DNA of 12,509 nucleotides, from positions 1-12,509 of the forward strand of contig JAFKFF010000099.1 of assembly GCA_017307315.1 (NCBI GenBank). The letters are read 5' to 3'. The notes under the pieces were generated by a model. That model was not told the DNA's origin and made no database searches. It worked only from the letters and a program-made list of their open reading frames with translations. Below, piece by piece: positions 1 to 6,789 of this stretch. Source of the DNA: Alphaproteobacteria bacterium. Its GTDB lineage: Bacteria; Pseudomonadota; Alphaproteobacteria; Micropepsales; Micropepsaceae. A program made the position numbers and the translations under genes. Every line of letters begins with the position of its first letter. Position 1 is the first letter of the stretch.

Positions 1-1294
1 TGGCGGCCTGTTGCGCGCGGCCCGCCAGCACTTCGTAGGCGGATTGCGAATCCATCGCCTGTTCGTATTTGCCTTTCACCGGACTTGCCGCGATGACGGC
101 CTTGCGCTCGTCCATCGTCACCGGCCCCAGCCGCGCGCAGGGGGGGCAGATCATGGTGCGGTCCACCATGCGCGGCGTGCCGTTGCCCTCCAGGAACGAG
201 ACCAGCGCCTCGCCCTTGCCCAGTTCCATGATCACCCGCGCCGTCTCCAGCTTGGGATTGGGGCGGAAGGTGTCGGCGGCGGTCTTCACCGCTTTCTGGT
301 CGCGCGGGGTGAAGGCGCGCAGCGCATGCTGCACCCGGTTGCTGAGCTGCGCCAGCACCGTATCGGGCACATCGAGCGGGCTTTGCGTCACGAAATAGAC
401 GCCCACGCCCTTGGAGCGGATCAGCCGCACCACCTGCTCGATCTTGTCCATCAGCGCCTTGGGCGCGTCGTTGAACAGAAGATGCGCTTCGTCGAAGAAG
501 AACACCATCTTGGGCTTTTCCGGATCGCCCACTTCGGGCATCTGCTCGAACAGTTCCGACAGCAGCCAGAGCAGGAAGGTGGCGTAGAGCCGGGGCGTCT
601 GCATCAGCTTGTCGGCGGCGAGAATATTGACATAGCCGCGTCCGTCGCGGTCGGTGCGCAGGAAATCGCTGAAACTCAGCGCCGGCTCGCCGAAGAATTT
701 GTCCCCGCCCTGATTCTCCAGCACCAGAAGCTGGCGCTGGATGGTGCCCAGGGTCGCTTTGGAGACATTGCCATATTGCTGGGTGAGCTCGCCCGCATGC
801 TCGCCGATGAAGCTCAGCATGGCGCGCAAGTCTTTCATGTCGAGCAACAAGAGGCCCTGCTCGTCGGCGACGCGGAAGGCGATGTTGAGCACCCCTTCCT
901 GCACCTCGTTCAAGTCCATCATCCGCGACAACAGCAGCGGACCCATTTCGGACACGGTGGCGCGGATGGGATGGCCCTCTTCGCCGAACAGGTCCCAGAA
1001 CATCACCGGGAAGCGGTCGGGCTCGTAATCATAGCCGATGCCTTTGGCGCGGGTGACGAAGGCCTCCTTCGCCTCGCCCGCCGCGGAGAGGCCCGACAGA
1101 TCGCCCTTGATGTCGGCGGCGAAGACCGGCACCCCGGCCTTGGAAAAGCCTTCCGCCAGAACCTGCAGGGTGACGGTCTTGCCCGTTCCGGTGGCGCCCG
1201 CCACCAGACCGTGGCGGTTGGCCAAGCCCAGCAGCAGATATTCGGGTGTTTCGCCCTTGCCCGCCAGAATTCCGTTCGCCTGATCGCTGGACAT
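1..1294 (-). CDS. yjgR: HerA-like ATPase, YjgR/DUF853 family (3' end truncated by window)
   Basis: About 431 codons are present; the C-terminus lies beyond base 1. The E. coli homologue is about 500 residues, so roughly 70 are missing. Walker A GATGTGKT is at residues 33-40 and the Walker B/DEAH run [13 protein letters not shown] is centred on D268. The downstream [12 protein letters not shown] and [11 protein letters not shown] segments are the typical sensor/arginine-finger region of HerA/FtsK-type P-loop ATPases. Similarity to remembered YjgR is high along the whole visible length. The family is predicted to be a cytoplasmic NTP-driven pump or translocase; its physiological role is not established and the helicase label rests on homology. 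I chose the ATG at 1294 because AAGGGG sits about 8 nt upstream. An in-frame ATG at 1315 would add seven residues but would overlap that ribosome binding site. It is divergent from the monooxygenase, with about 194 nt between them. Confidence 0.93.
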   Translation of the reverse strand, partial: MSSDQANGILAGKGETPEYLLLGLANRHGLVAGATGTGKTVTLQVLAEGFSKAGVPVFAADIKGDLSGLSAAGEAKEAFVTRAKGIGYDYEPDRFPVMFWDLFGEEGHPIRATVSEMGPLLLSRMMDLNEVQEGVLNIAFRVADEQGLLLLDMKDLRAMLSFIGEHAGELTQQYGNVSKATLGTIQRQLLVLENQGGDKFFGEPALSFSDFLRTDRDGRGYVNILAADKLMQTPRLYATFLLWLLSELFEQMPEVGDPEKPKMVFFFDEAHLLFNDAPKALMDKIEQVVRLIRSKGVGVYFVTQSPLDVPDTVLAQLSNRVQHALRAFTPRDQKAVKTAADTFRPNPKLETARVIMELGKGEALVSFLEGNGTPRMVDRTMICPPCARLGPVTMDERKAVIAASPVKGKYEQAMDSQSAYEVLAGRAQQAA

Positions 1295-1488
1295 GGGCCG
1301 CCCCTTCAAATCCATCCGCCACCATTATGCACGGCTTTGCGGACAAATCTTGGCTGAAGGAAATTCTTTGGGGGAAAAGCGGGCGGGAGCGATGTCCTCC
1401 CCCATTCTGACATGTAACGCGCAAACCGCTTGCTTCAAGTCCCCGCCCCTCGCCTAGAAGGCCTGCGTGACACGGCGCGGGGTCAGGA
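1295..1488. promoter_or_regulatory. divergent intergenic region between yjgR and the monooxygenase
   Basis: This 194-nt stretch separates two genes that point away from each other, so it must hold promoters for both unless a transcript starts elsewhere. I see no RNA gene, no convincing ORF and no strong sigma70-like pair. A TTGCTT at 1429-1434 is followed after 17 nt by a weak CCTAGA that could serve the monooxygenase, but the match is poor. The promoter role is inferred from gene orientation only. Confidence 0.35.
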
Positions 1489-2952
1489 ATGTCCGATATC
1501 CGGAATGCACGGCATGCGGTGGTGATCGCCGGCGGCGGCCCGACCGGCATGATGCTGGCGGGTGAACTGGCGCTGGCCGGCATCGACGCCGCCATCGTCG
1601 AGCAACGCACGGGGCCCGAACTTGGCGGCGCCCGGGCCGGCGGCCTGCATGCGCGCAGCCTCGAAATTCTCGACCAGCGCGGCATCGTGGACCGCTTTCT
1701 CGCCGAAGGCACCGTGGCCCAGGTCGCCGGCTTCGCCTGGACGCGCCTGGACATCAGCGATTTTCCCACCCGCCATCCCTACGGGCTGGCGCTGTGGCAG
1801 AACCATATCGAGCGGCTGTTGGGCGACTGGGTGGCCGCATCGAAAGTGCCGATCTATCGCGGACAGGCGGTCACCGGTTTCGCCGAAGACGAAAGCGGCA
1901 TCGCCGTGGCGCTGTCCGGCGGCGCCTCGTTGCAGGCGGATTATCTCGTCGGCTGCGATGGCGGGCGCAGCCTGGTGCGCAAAACGGCCGGCATCGCGTT
2001 CCCGGGCTGGGAGCCGACCCTCAGCCACATCCTGGCCGAAGCCGAGACGACCGAAGAACCTGCCTGGGGCCTTCGCCACGACATGCTGGGCTTTCACGGC
2101 CTTGCCCGCGCGGAAAGCGGGGCGGTGCGCATCCTGGTCACCGAGCGCGACTTGCGGCGCGGCGGCGCGCCGACTTTGCAAGAGCTGCGCGACGCGCTCG
2201 CGGCCGTGTACGGCACCGATTACGGCGTCCGCAACGTCACCGCGATCTCCCGCTTCACCGACACGGCGCGGCAGGCGGAACGCTACCGCAAGGGACGGGT
2301 CCTTCTGGCGGGCGATGCCGCGCATATCCATCATTCGGTGGGCGGACAGGGCCTCAATCTGGGCTTGCAGGATGCGGTCAATCTCGGCTGGAAGCTGGCG
2401 CGGGTGATCGAAGGGACCTCGCCCGAAAGCCTGCTCGATACCTACCATGCCGAGCGCCATCCCATCGCCGCCCGCGTCTTGCGCCACACCATGGCGCAGA
2501 TCGAATTGCTGCGCCGCGCCGACGATCACCGCAAGGCGGCGCGCGAGATCGTCGGCGAACTTCTGGAGATGGAAGAGCCGCGCAAGCGTTTTGCCGCCAT
2601 GCTGTCGGGGCTGGATGTTCAATATGATCTCGGCAAAGGCCATCCGCTTGTGGGGCGCCGCATGCCCGATCTCGACCTCATTACCGAAAAGGGGCCGGTC
2701 CGCATTTCTTCCCTGCTGCATCGGGGCCGGCCGGCGTTCATCGCTTTCGGCGAACCCTTCGACATCGCCCCCTGGACCGATCGCGTGCCTGTGATCCGGG
2801 CGCGCTATGACGGCGCCTGGGAGCTTCCGGTCCTGGGGCTGGTGCCGGCACCGGATGCCGTGCTGGTCCGCCCCGATGGCCATGTCGCCTGGGCGGGTGA
2901 CGCGCCCGGTCCCGCCGAGGCGCTGCGGCGTTGGTTCGGCGATCCGCGCTGA
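1489..2952 (+). CDS. FAD-dependent monooxygenase, PheA/TfdB (aromatic hydroxylase) type
   Basis: A 487-residue flavoprotein with the three fingerprints of class A aromatic hydroxylases. These are the N-terminal Rossmann GGGPTG at 15-20, the DG motif GCDGGRSLVRK at 155-165, and the GD motif RVLLAGDAAHIHHSVGGQGLN at 270-290. The last ~100 residues, from about GRRMPDLDL, match the thioredoxin-like C-terminal domain of the phenol hydroxylase/TfdB group. Family members use NAD(P)H and O2 to hydroxylate phenolic or polyketide rings; some inactivate rifampicin. The substrate cannot be read from the sequence, and no ring-cleavage or biosynthetic partner lies nearby. No N-terminal signal is seen, so it is probably cytoplasmic. 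The start is preceded by GGGGTCAGGA, a rather close, weak ribosome binding site. The stop is 7 nt from the convergent Mpo1-like gene. Confidence 0.92.
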   Translation: MSDIRNARHAVVIAGGGPTGMMLAGELALAGIDAAIVEQRTGPELGGARAGGLHARSLEILDQRGIVDRFLAEGTVAQVAGFAWTRLDISDFPTRHPYGLALWQNHIERLLGDWVAASKVPIYRGQAVTGFAEDESGIAVALSGGASLQADYLVGCDGGRSLVRKTAGIAFPGWEPTLSHILAEAETTEEPAWGLRHDMLGFHGLARAESGAVRILVTERDLRRGGAPTLQELRDALAAVYGTDYGVRNVTAISRFTDTARQAERYRKGRVLLAGDAAHIHHSVGGQGLNLGLQDAVNLGWKLARVIEGTSPESLLDTYHAERHPIAARVLRHTMAQIELLRRADDHRKAAREIVGELLEMEEPRKRFAAMLSGLDVQYDLGKGHPLVGRRMPDLDLITEKGPVRISSLLHRGRPAFIAFGEPFDIAPWTDRVPVIRARYDGAWELPVLGLVPAPDAVLVRPDGHVAWAGDAPGPAEALRRWFGDPR

Positions 2953-2959
2953 CCCGCGC

Positions 2960-3262
2960 TCAGAACGCGATCTTGCCGGTCAGCATCTGCCAGAACATCA
3001 CCCAGTCGCCCATGAAACTGTAAACCGGATGACGAAACGTGGCGGGGCGGTTCTTCTCCACCGTCATGTGGGAAAACCAGGCAAAGCCGTAACCGGCGGC
3101 AAGGCCCGCGATGAACCACCAGCCATTGCCGGTGAGAAGAAGCGCGGCGATGCACAGAAGCGCCAGGCTCGATCCGACGAAGTGCAGCCGACGCGTGGTC
3201 CGGTTGGCGTGCTCGCTCAGATAGAAGGGATAGAATTCCGCGAAGCTGGAAAATGTCCGCAT
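2960..3262 (-). CDS. Mpo1-like / DUF962 small membrane protein
   Basis: A complete 100-residue protein. The family pattern is clear: SEHANRTTRRLHFVG at 16-30, a hydrophobic hairpin at about 31-62, then AWFSHMTVEKNRPATF at 61-76 and HPVYSFMGDWVMFW at 78-91. Histidines H18, H27, H65 and H78 fall at the conserved positions. In yeast the homologue Mpo1 is an Fe(II)-dependent dioxygenase in alpha-oxidation of 2-hydroxy fatty acids. These histidines are plausible iron ligands, but the activity of bacterial members is inferred only. GAAGAGG lies 7 nt before the ATG. It starts 11 nt after the stop of the six-hairpin gene on the same strand, so the two are probably co-transcribed. Its 3' end faces the monooxygenase with only 7 nt between stops. 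Confidence 0.85.
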   Translation of the reverse strand: MRTFSSFAEFYPFYLSEHANRTTRRLHFVGSSLALLCIAALLLTGNGWWFIAGLAAGYGFAWFSHMTVEKNRPATFRHPVYSFMGDWVMFWQMLTGKIAF

Positions 3263-3273
3263 GGTCGGCCTCT

Positions 3274-4476
3274 TCAGGGAAGCGCGTTGGTGCCGGTGAA
3301 CGGATTATAGCGCGCTTGCGCCAACGCGGCCCAGGACAGGGCCGCCAGATGCGCGATATGAAAATACTGGCGCGGCTGGCTGGGATCGGTTTCCAGCATG
3401 AAGCCGGTGGGAAGCTCTTTGGTGTTGGCGGCATAATAAGAGCCGTCGGGCGTGCGCATCGCCTCCACCGCCTTCAGGAATTCGCCGGCTTCGGCCGTGC
3501 GTCCCGACAGGGCCAGCAGCAGGGCGACCTGCGCCGTGCCTTCGGTCCAAAGCCCTTCCTTTGCTTCGCTGTAGGCGAAACCATCGCCGTCGCGCAGGCG
3601 CGCCTGGGCCGCGCCGACGTCGTAACGCGCCGCTGCCCCCGGCAGCGCCAGGAGGGGCCAGGTCTGGGCATCGAGCGCCAGATAGGGATTGGGTGTCTTG
3701 CCGTCCGCCACCGTGCCCACCGCGAAGCAGCTGCAATCCGCCCGCCACATGGCGCGCACGAATTTTTCCGCCGATGCGGCTTCGGCCAGCCAGGACTTGT
3801 CGCCTGTCGCCCGCGCCAGCCCGGCAAACGCCGCCGCCAGGTCGGTGTTGTGTTCGGTGGATTTCCACGGCTCGACAACCGGCACGGGCTCGTGGCCGAA
3901 AGTGCCGCCGGTGAAGCCTTGCGGCTCGTTCTGGTCGCGCCATTGCTTGATCCAGCCGCCGATGCGCGCCGCGCCGTCGCGATAGCGATGGTCCGCCGTG
4001 GCGCGGTCCAGCGCCAGCAGCGCCAGGATCGCCCAGGCCATGTTGCCGTTGTCGCTGCCGACCTGGTAGCGATCCTCCACCCACATATTCTGCTTTTCGT
4101 CCCACCATCCCGCCAGCTTCACGGGACCCGGCCCGACCGGGCCGGCGAGATAGCCATTGCGCAGCCGTCCGTCATGCCAGGCGCGGTCGCGCTCCAGCCC
4201 GGCCAGCATGGCATCGCCGATGCGGGCGGCTTTGCGTTCTTCCCCGCACGCCACCAGCGCGATCGCCGCCACGGCATTGTCGTAGAGAAAGGCCGCGTCC
4301 TTGAGCGGGCCGGACGTCACCGTGGGATAGCTGGCCAGGAACAGCGGCCCGCCCGCCCCGGCCTCCACGGACCGGGACAGCACGGCGCAGGCCGAAGCTG
4401 GCTCGGCCACGCCGGCCGGCGAAGCGCAAGAGAGCGCCACGGCCAGCAGCGCGGCAAGCGGAATGGCACGGATCAT
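3274..4476 (-). CDS. exported six-hairpin (alpha/alpha barrel) glycosidase-like protein
   Basis: A 400-residue protein starting with a signal sequence (MIRAIPLAALLAVALSCAS). Cleavage could be at the lipobox-like ALSC18 or by signal peptidase I near ASA29, so it may be a lipoprotein or a soluble periplasmic protein. The rest is a series of amphipathic helical repeats typical of (alpha/alpha)6 folds. Recurring motifs are YDNAVAAIAL at 65-74, GSDNGNMAWAILALLAL at 140-156, EHNTDLAAAFAGL at 208-220 and LDAQTWPLLAL at 268-278. Aromatic and acidic residues line the helix starts, as in sugar-binding barrels. I therefore infer a carbohydrate-active or carbohydrate-binding role, but I do not recognise a specific glycoside hydrolase family and cannot assign catalytic acids. 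AGGA lies about 8 nt before the ATG. It is divergent from the TRIC-family gene and first in a two-gene unit with the Mpo1-like gene. Confidence 0.7.
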   Translation of the reverse strand: MIRAIPLAALLAVALSCASPAGVAEPASACAVLSRSVEAGAGGPLFLASYPTVTSGPLKDAAFLYDNAVAAIALVACGEERKAARIGDAMLAGLERDRAWHDGRLRNGYLAGPVGPGPVKLAGWWDEKQNMWVEDRYQVGSDNGNMAWAILALLALDRATADHRYRDGAARIGGWIKQWRDQNEPQGFTGGTFGHEPVPVVEPWKSTEHNTDLAAAFAGLARATGDKSWLAEAASAEKFVRAMWRADCSCFAVGTVADGKTPNPYLALDAQTWPLLALPGAAARYDVGAAQARLRDGDGFAYSEAKEGLWTEGTAQVALLLALSGRTAEAGEFLKAVEAMRTPDGSYYAANTKELPTGFMLETDPSQPRQYFHIAHLAALSWAALAQARYNPFTGTNALP

Positions 4477-4549
4477 GGATCGTCCTGACCTTTGGCCTTG
4501 CTATATGCTAACCGAATTCCGCGGATAGTGTTCGGGACGGGGTTCGTGC
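4477..4549. promoter_or_regulatory. short divergent promoter region
   Basis: These 73 nt separate two divergent starts (4476 minus and 4550 plus) and so should hold both promoters. The AT-rich TATATGCTAA at 4502-4511 is the only stretch resembling a -10 element in this GC-rich setting. I find no well-spaced -35 for either direction. The assignment is inferred from orientation. Confidence 0.3.
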
Positions 4550-5164
4550 ATGACCGGCTTTCTTCCCCTTCTCGATTATCTGGGCGTCGGCATGTTCGCC
4601 ATCACCGGCGCCCTGGCGGCGGCGCGGCGCCAGCATGACGTCATCACCTTCTTCGCCTTCGCGGTGATGACCGGCCTGGGCGGGGGAACCTTGCGCGACG
4701 TGCTGATCGGCGTGCCGGTGTTCTGGCTGCACGCCTCCGGCTATCTCTGGGTCTGCCTGGCGGCGGGCGCGGTGGTCTGGGCGGTGGGCGAGCGGCCCTG
4801 GAGTTCGCGCATCTTTCTCTGGCTCGATGCCGGCGGGCTGGCCGCCTATGCGGTGCTGGGTTCGGCCAAGGCGCTGGGCGCGGGCGTGGCGCCCCTGGTC
4901 GCGGTGATCATGGGCATCCTAACCGCGACCTTCGGCGGGGTGCTGCGCGATCTTTTCGCGGGCGAAGTCTCGGTCCTGCTCCGGCGCGAAATCTATATCA
5001 GCGCCGCCGCGGTCACCGCGATCGCCTTCGTGCTTCTCCAGATGGCGGGCGTTTCTCTCTGGCTGGCGGCGGCCCTGGCGTTCGCCTGCGGATTTCTGCT
5101 GCGCGGCGGCGCCATTGCCTGGGGCTGGTCGCTGCCCGGTTTCGACAGCGGCGTGCGCCGGTAA
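4550..5164 (+). CDS. TRIC/UPF0126 family membrane protein (YicG/YadS-like)
   Basis: A 204-residue integral membrane protein with about seven hydrophobic helices, arranged as two copies of the UPF0126 repeat. The first copy has GVGMFAITGALAAARRQHD at 12-30 and GGGTLRD at 44-50. The second has AYAVLGSAKALGAG at 99-112 and FGGVLRD at 128-134. The paired GG-x-LRD motifs, each in a kinked helix, are the family's ion-path signature. Prokaryotic TRIC proteins form trimeric K+-permeable channels, while some family members have been linked to glycine uptake, so the transported species here is open. It lies in the cytoplasmic membrane. Length is normal for the family. GGACGGGG upstream serves as a ribosome binding site. 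No obvious terminator follows before the next gene. Confidence 0.92.
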   Translation: MTGFLPLLDYLGVGMFAITGALAAARRQHDVITFFAFAVMTGLGGGTLRDVLIGVPVFWLHASGYLWVCLAAGAVVWAVGERPWSSRIFLWLDAGGLAAYAVLGSAKALGAGVAPLVAVIMGILTATFGGVLRDLFAGEVSVLLRREIYISAAAVTAIAFVLLQMAGVSLWLAAALAFACGFLLRGGAIAWGWSLPGFDSGVRR

Positions 5165-5204
5165 CCGATCCCGATGGAACTCTCGTCCAGGGCGCGATGA
5201 GCCG

Positions 5205-5233
5205 TTGACCCCGGGGCACAAATTGGCCAAATT
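5205..5233 (+). promoter_or_regulatory. candidate sigma70-like promoter for the PEP-CTERM gene
   Basis: TTGACC at 5205-5210 is followed after a 17-nt spacer by CAAATT at 5228-5233. The -35 matches five of six consensus bases; the -10 matches only three. The spacing and the position in the 100-nt gap before the PEP-CTERM gene support it. An 8-bp palindrome TTGGCCAA (5223-5230) overlaps the -10 and could be an operator. This is motif reading only. Confidence 0.3.
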
Positions 5234-5237
5234 CCAA

Positions 5238-5259
5238 ATGGTTGGCGGGCGTTAACCAT
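5238..5259 (+). repeat. inverted repeat, 6-bp arms and 10-nt loop
   Basis: ATGGTT (5238-5243) and AACCAT (5254-5259) are perfect inverted copies around ggcgggcgtt. The dyad lies just downstream of the candidate -10, so it could be an operator or a leader hairpin. It sits immediately before a second dyad with the same loop length. Confidence 0.4.
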
Positions 5260-5263
5260 GTAA

Positions 5264-5289
5264 CATGCTCAAGATACACACTGAGCATG
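5264..5289 (+). repeat. inverted repeat, 8-bp arms and 10-nt loop, over the candidate start codon
   Basis: CATGCTCA (5264-5271) and TGAGCATG (5282-5289) are perfect inverted copies around agatacacac. The left arm contains the ATG at 5265 that opens the longest reading frame of the PEP-CTERM gene. In RNA an 8-bp stem would cover that start. In DNA it would be a 26-bp dyad suitable for a dimeric regulator. Which applies, if either, depends on the true start (5265 or the GTG at 5409). Confidence 0.45.
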
Positions 5290-5999
5290 GGTTTTGCATA
5301 AATGGCGCCTGGAACGGAGTCAGGACCATTTTCGGCACCCTTTTTTCCCGTCTGAAGTCGTCCATCGGACGCAAGGCAAAGCCCTCGCCGGCTTCTGCGC
5401 CCCAGAAGGTGCGCGGCGAGAGATGGAAGCGCACGCTTGTGCTGGTGCCGCTTCTGATCGGCGTGGTGTCCATGGCCGAAAACAGTCCCATCGCGATCGG
5501 CAAGGCCAACACCGGCAGCGGCGGCGGCCTGGTCGCCGCGCTGAAGGACCCGCGTTCTCTTTTTGCCGACCGTTCGCCGGGTGAGCGGGGATCGGGGGCG
5601 CTGCTTTCGACCAAGCCGCCCAAGCCTGAAGAACGCGTGCTGTCCAGCGAACGCGAGCGCGATCCGCTCGGCGTGCCGCCGGCCGCGGAGGATCCGGCTT
5701 TCTCCTTCGCGCCCGATGCCCTCGCCAATGCGCTGCCGCAGGAGCGGGTTCTGGGCGGAGAGCGCGACGGTCCCTTCATTCCGCTCGGCAGCTACTACGA
5801 TCCCGATATCAGTCCCGGTCGTTTCACCGCCTTGCCGCCGGGCGGCGGTGGCGGCGGCGTCATCCCGATCGACCCGGGCATCCCGACCGGCGTTCCGGAA
5901 CCCGCGACCTGGGCGATGTTGATCCTGGGTTTCTTCGGCATCGGCATGGCGATGCGCCGCCGCGCGCGCGGCGCGGCCGGACTGACCGGCGCCCGGTAG
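5265..5999 (+). CDS. PEPxxWA-CTERM sorting-domain protein
   Basis: The C-terminus has the full tripartite sorting signal: VPEPATWA, a hydrophobic helix MLILGFFGIGMAM, then RRRAR. Such proteins are exported, then recognised and processed by an exosortase-type (EpsH/XrtA-like) membrane transpeptidase for display at the cell surface or in exopolysaccharide. The body is low-complexity, rich in Pro, Gly, Ser and charged residues, with a Gly run (about 197-202) and no recognisable enzyme domain. The start is uncertain. From ATG 5265 the protein has 244 residues, but the first ~13 codons are only about half GC-ending and no good ribosome binding site precedes them. An in-frame GTG at 5409 gives 196 residues opening with RGERWKR, a hydrophobic stretch and a plausible cleavage after VSMA, a textbook signal peptide. 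The stop is 6 nt before the L,D-transpeptidase start, so the two are likely co-transcribed. Confidence 0.8.
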   Translation: MLKIHTEHGFCINGAWNGVRTIFGTLFSRLKSSIGRKAKPSPASAPQKVRGERWKRTLVLVPLLIGVVSMAENSPIAIGKANTGSGGGLVAALKDPRSLFADRSPGERGSGALLSTKPPKPEERVLSSERERDPLGVPPAAEDPAFSFAPDALANALPQERVLGGERDGPFIPLGSYYDPDISPGRFTALPPGGGGGGVIPIDPGIPTGVPEPATWAMLILGFFGIGMAMRRRARGAAGLTGAR

Positions 6000-6005
6000 G
6001 CGCCG

Positions 6006-6665
6006 ATGGGAAGCGGCTTGCGCGCCTTGGGACTGGTCGTCGCCGGATGCCTGGTCGCGCTTCTGTTCTGGCAAAGCTTGCAGCAGCGCGCTCCATCCGC
6101 CGCCACGCCGCGTCCGGCGATAGCCGCCGCGCCGGCGCCCGTTCCCGCGCCGCCCCCGCCCGGAACGCGCATCCGCTACAAGGACGGTCATTATCCCACG
6201 CTCGCCCTGCCCGGCGGGCGGCAGGAGACCGTGCGCAGCGTCCTCAACATCGCCAAACCGATGCGCTTCGGCGACTTCGTCTGGGACGACAAGGACATTC
6301 CCAAAGGCCGGGTCTGGGTGCGCGTCGACCTGGCGCGGCAGCTTTTGTCGGTGTTCCGCGACGGCAATGAAATCGGCACCGCCGTGATCCTTTACGGCAC
6401 CGATGGCAAGCCCACGCCCACGGGCGGCTTCACCATCCTGCAGAAGGACGCCGACCATTATTCCAGCAGCTACGACGCGCCGATGCCCTACATGCTGCGC
6501 CTGACCAATGACGGCGTGGCGATCCATGGCAGCGATGTGCGCGAAGGTTTCGCCACCCATGGCTGCATCGGCGTGCCGCTCGCTTTCGCACGGCTTCTGT
6601 TCGCCGTGGCGGGCAAGGGCGACACCGTGGTCATTCTTCCCGGCGATCCGCCAAAAAAAGCGTAA
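6006..6665 (+). CDS. L,D-transpeptidase (YkuD domain), membrane-anchored
   Basis: 219 residues. An N-terminal hydrophobic segment (about 5-22) is followed by an Ala/Pro-rich linker (about 29-53), which should place the catalytic domain in the periplasm. The YkuD domain begins near 103 (RVWVRVDLARQLLSVFRDG). It carries the active-site signature IHGSDVREGFATHGCIGVP, with catalytic Cys187, His185 and the upstream His174. The motif has Gly where many homologues have Arg (SHGCIR), a variant I associate with sphingomonad-type enzymes. Members form 3-3 peptidoglycan cross-links or attach proteins to peptidoglycan; which applies here is not visible. It starts 6 nt after the PEP-CTERM gene, with a weak upstream site (GTAGG) overlapping that gene's stop, suggesting translational coupling. 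Confidence 0.9.
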   Translation: MGSGLRALGLVVAGCLVALLFWQSLQQRAPSAATPRPAIAAAPAPVPAPPPPGTRIRYKDGHYPTLALPGGRQETVRSVLNIAKPMRFGDFVWDDKDIPKGRVWVRVDLARQLLSVFRDGNEIGTAVILYGTDGKPTPTGGFTILQKDADHYSSSYDAPMPYMLRLTNDGVAIHGSDVREGFATHGCIGVPLAFARLLFAVAGKGDTVVILPGDPPKKA

Positions 6666-6789
6666 TCGCCGCCAAATTTAATCAAATTTCCGCGCACCCG
6701 TTAGACGAACTTTAACGAGTTCTCTGCACCGACCCGAAACCCTGTGGCGGGACAATTCCTCACGCAAAACGCGAGGAGTTTTCTGTCCC
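6666..6789. promoter_or_regulatory. intergenic leader of the CAP gene with inverted repeats
   Basis: This 124-nt gap precedes the CAP-domain gene on the same strand. It holds AAATTT direct copies around 6675-6689, a GAACT/AGTTC inverted repeat near 6706-6722, and an imperfect hairpin at 6757-6777. The right arm of that hairpin contains most of the GAGGAG ribosome binding site (6773-6778). No clear intrinsic terminator with a T-run is present for the upstream L,D-transpeptidase gene; the A-run near 6652-6658 would suit only the opposite strand. Confidence 0.3.

Noticed and set aside
11..1357. 448-residue plus-strand open frame opposite yjgR
   Set aside because: It is a shadow of the strongly conserved ATPase on the minus strand. 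The translation is His/Arg/Gln-rich with no domain, typical of antisense frames in GC-rich DNA.
1483..2883. 466-residue minus-strand open frame opposite the monooxygenase
   Set aside because: The plus strand carries the full FAD fingerprints. The antisense product is low-complexity and resembles nothing.
3253..4488. 411-residue plus-strand open frame opposite the six-hairpin gene
   Set aside because: The minus strand has a signal peptide, helical repeats and good ribosome binding sites. The plus-strand translation has none of these.
5013..6560. 515-residue minus-strand open frame across the TRIC, PEP-CTERM and L,D-transpeptidase genes
   Set aside because: It spans three recognisable genes and an intergenic gap in antisense, has skewed Arg/Gly/Ala content and no motif.
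6643..6660. GGCGATCCGCC followed by a run of A as a terminator
   Set aside because: The A-run is on the wrong side for the plus-strand L,D-transpeptidase transcript, the stem is only 4 bp, and it lies inside the coding region.
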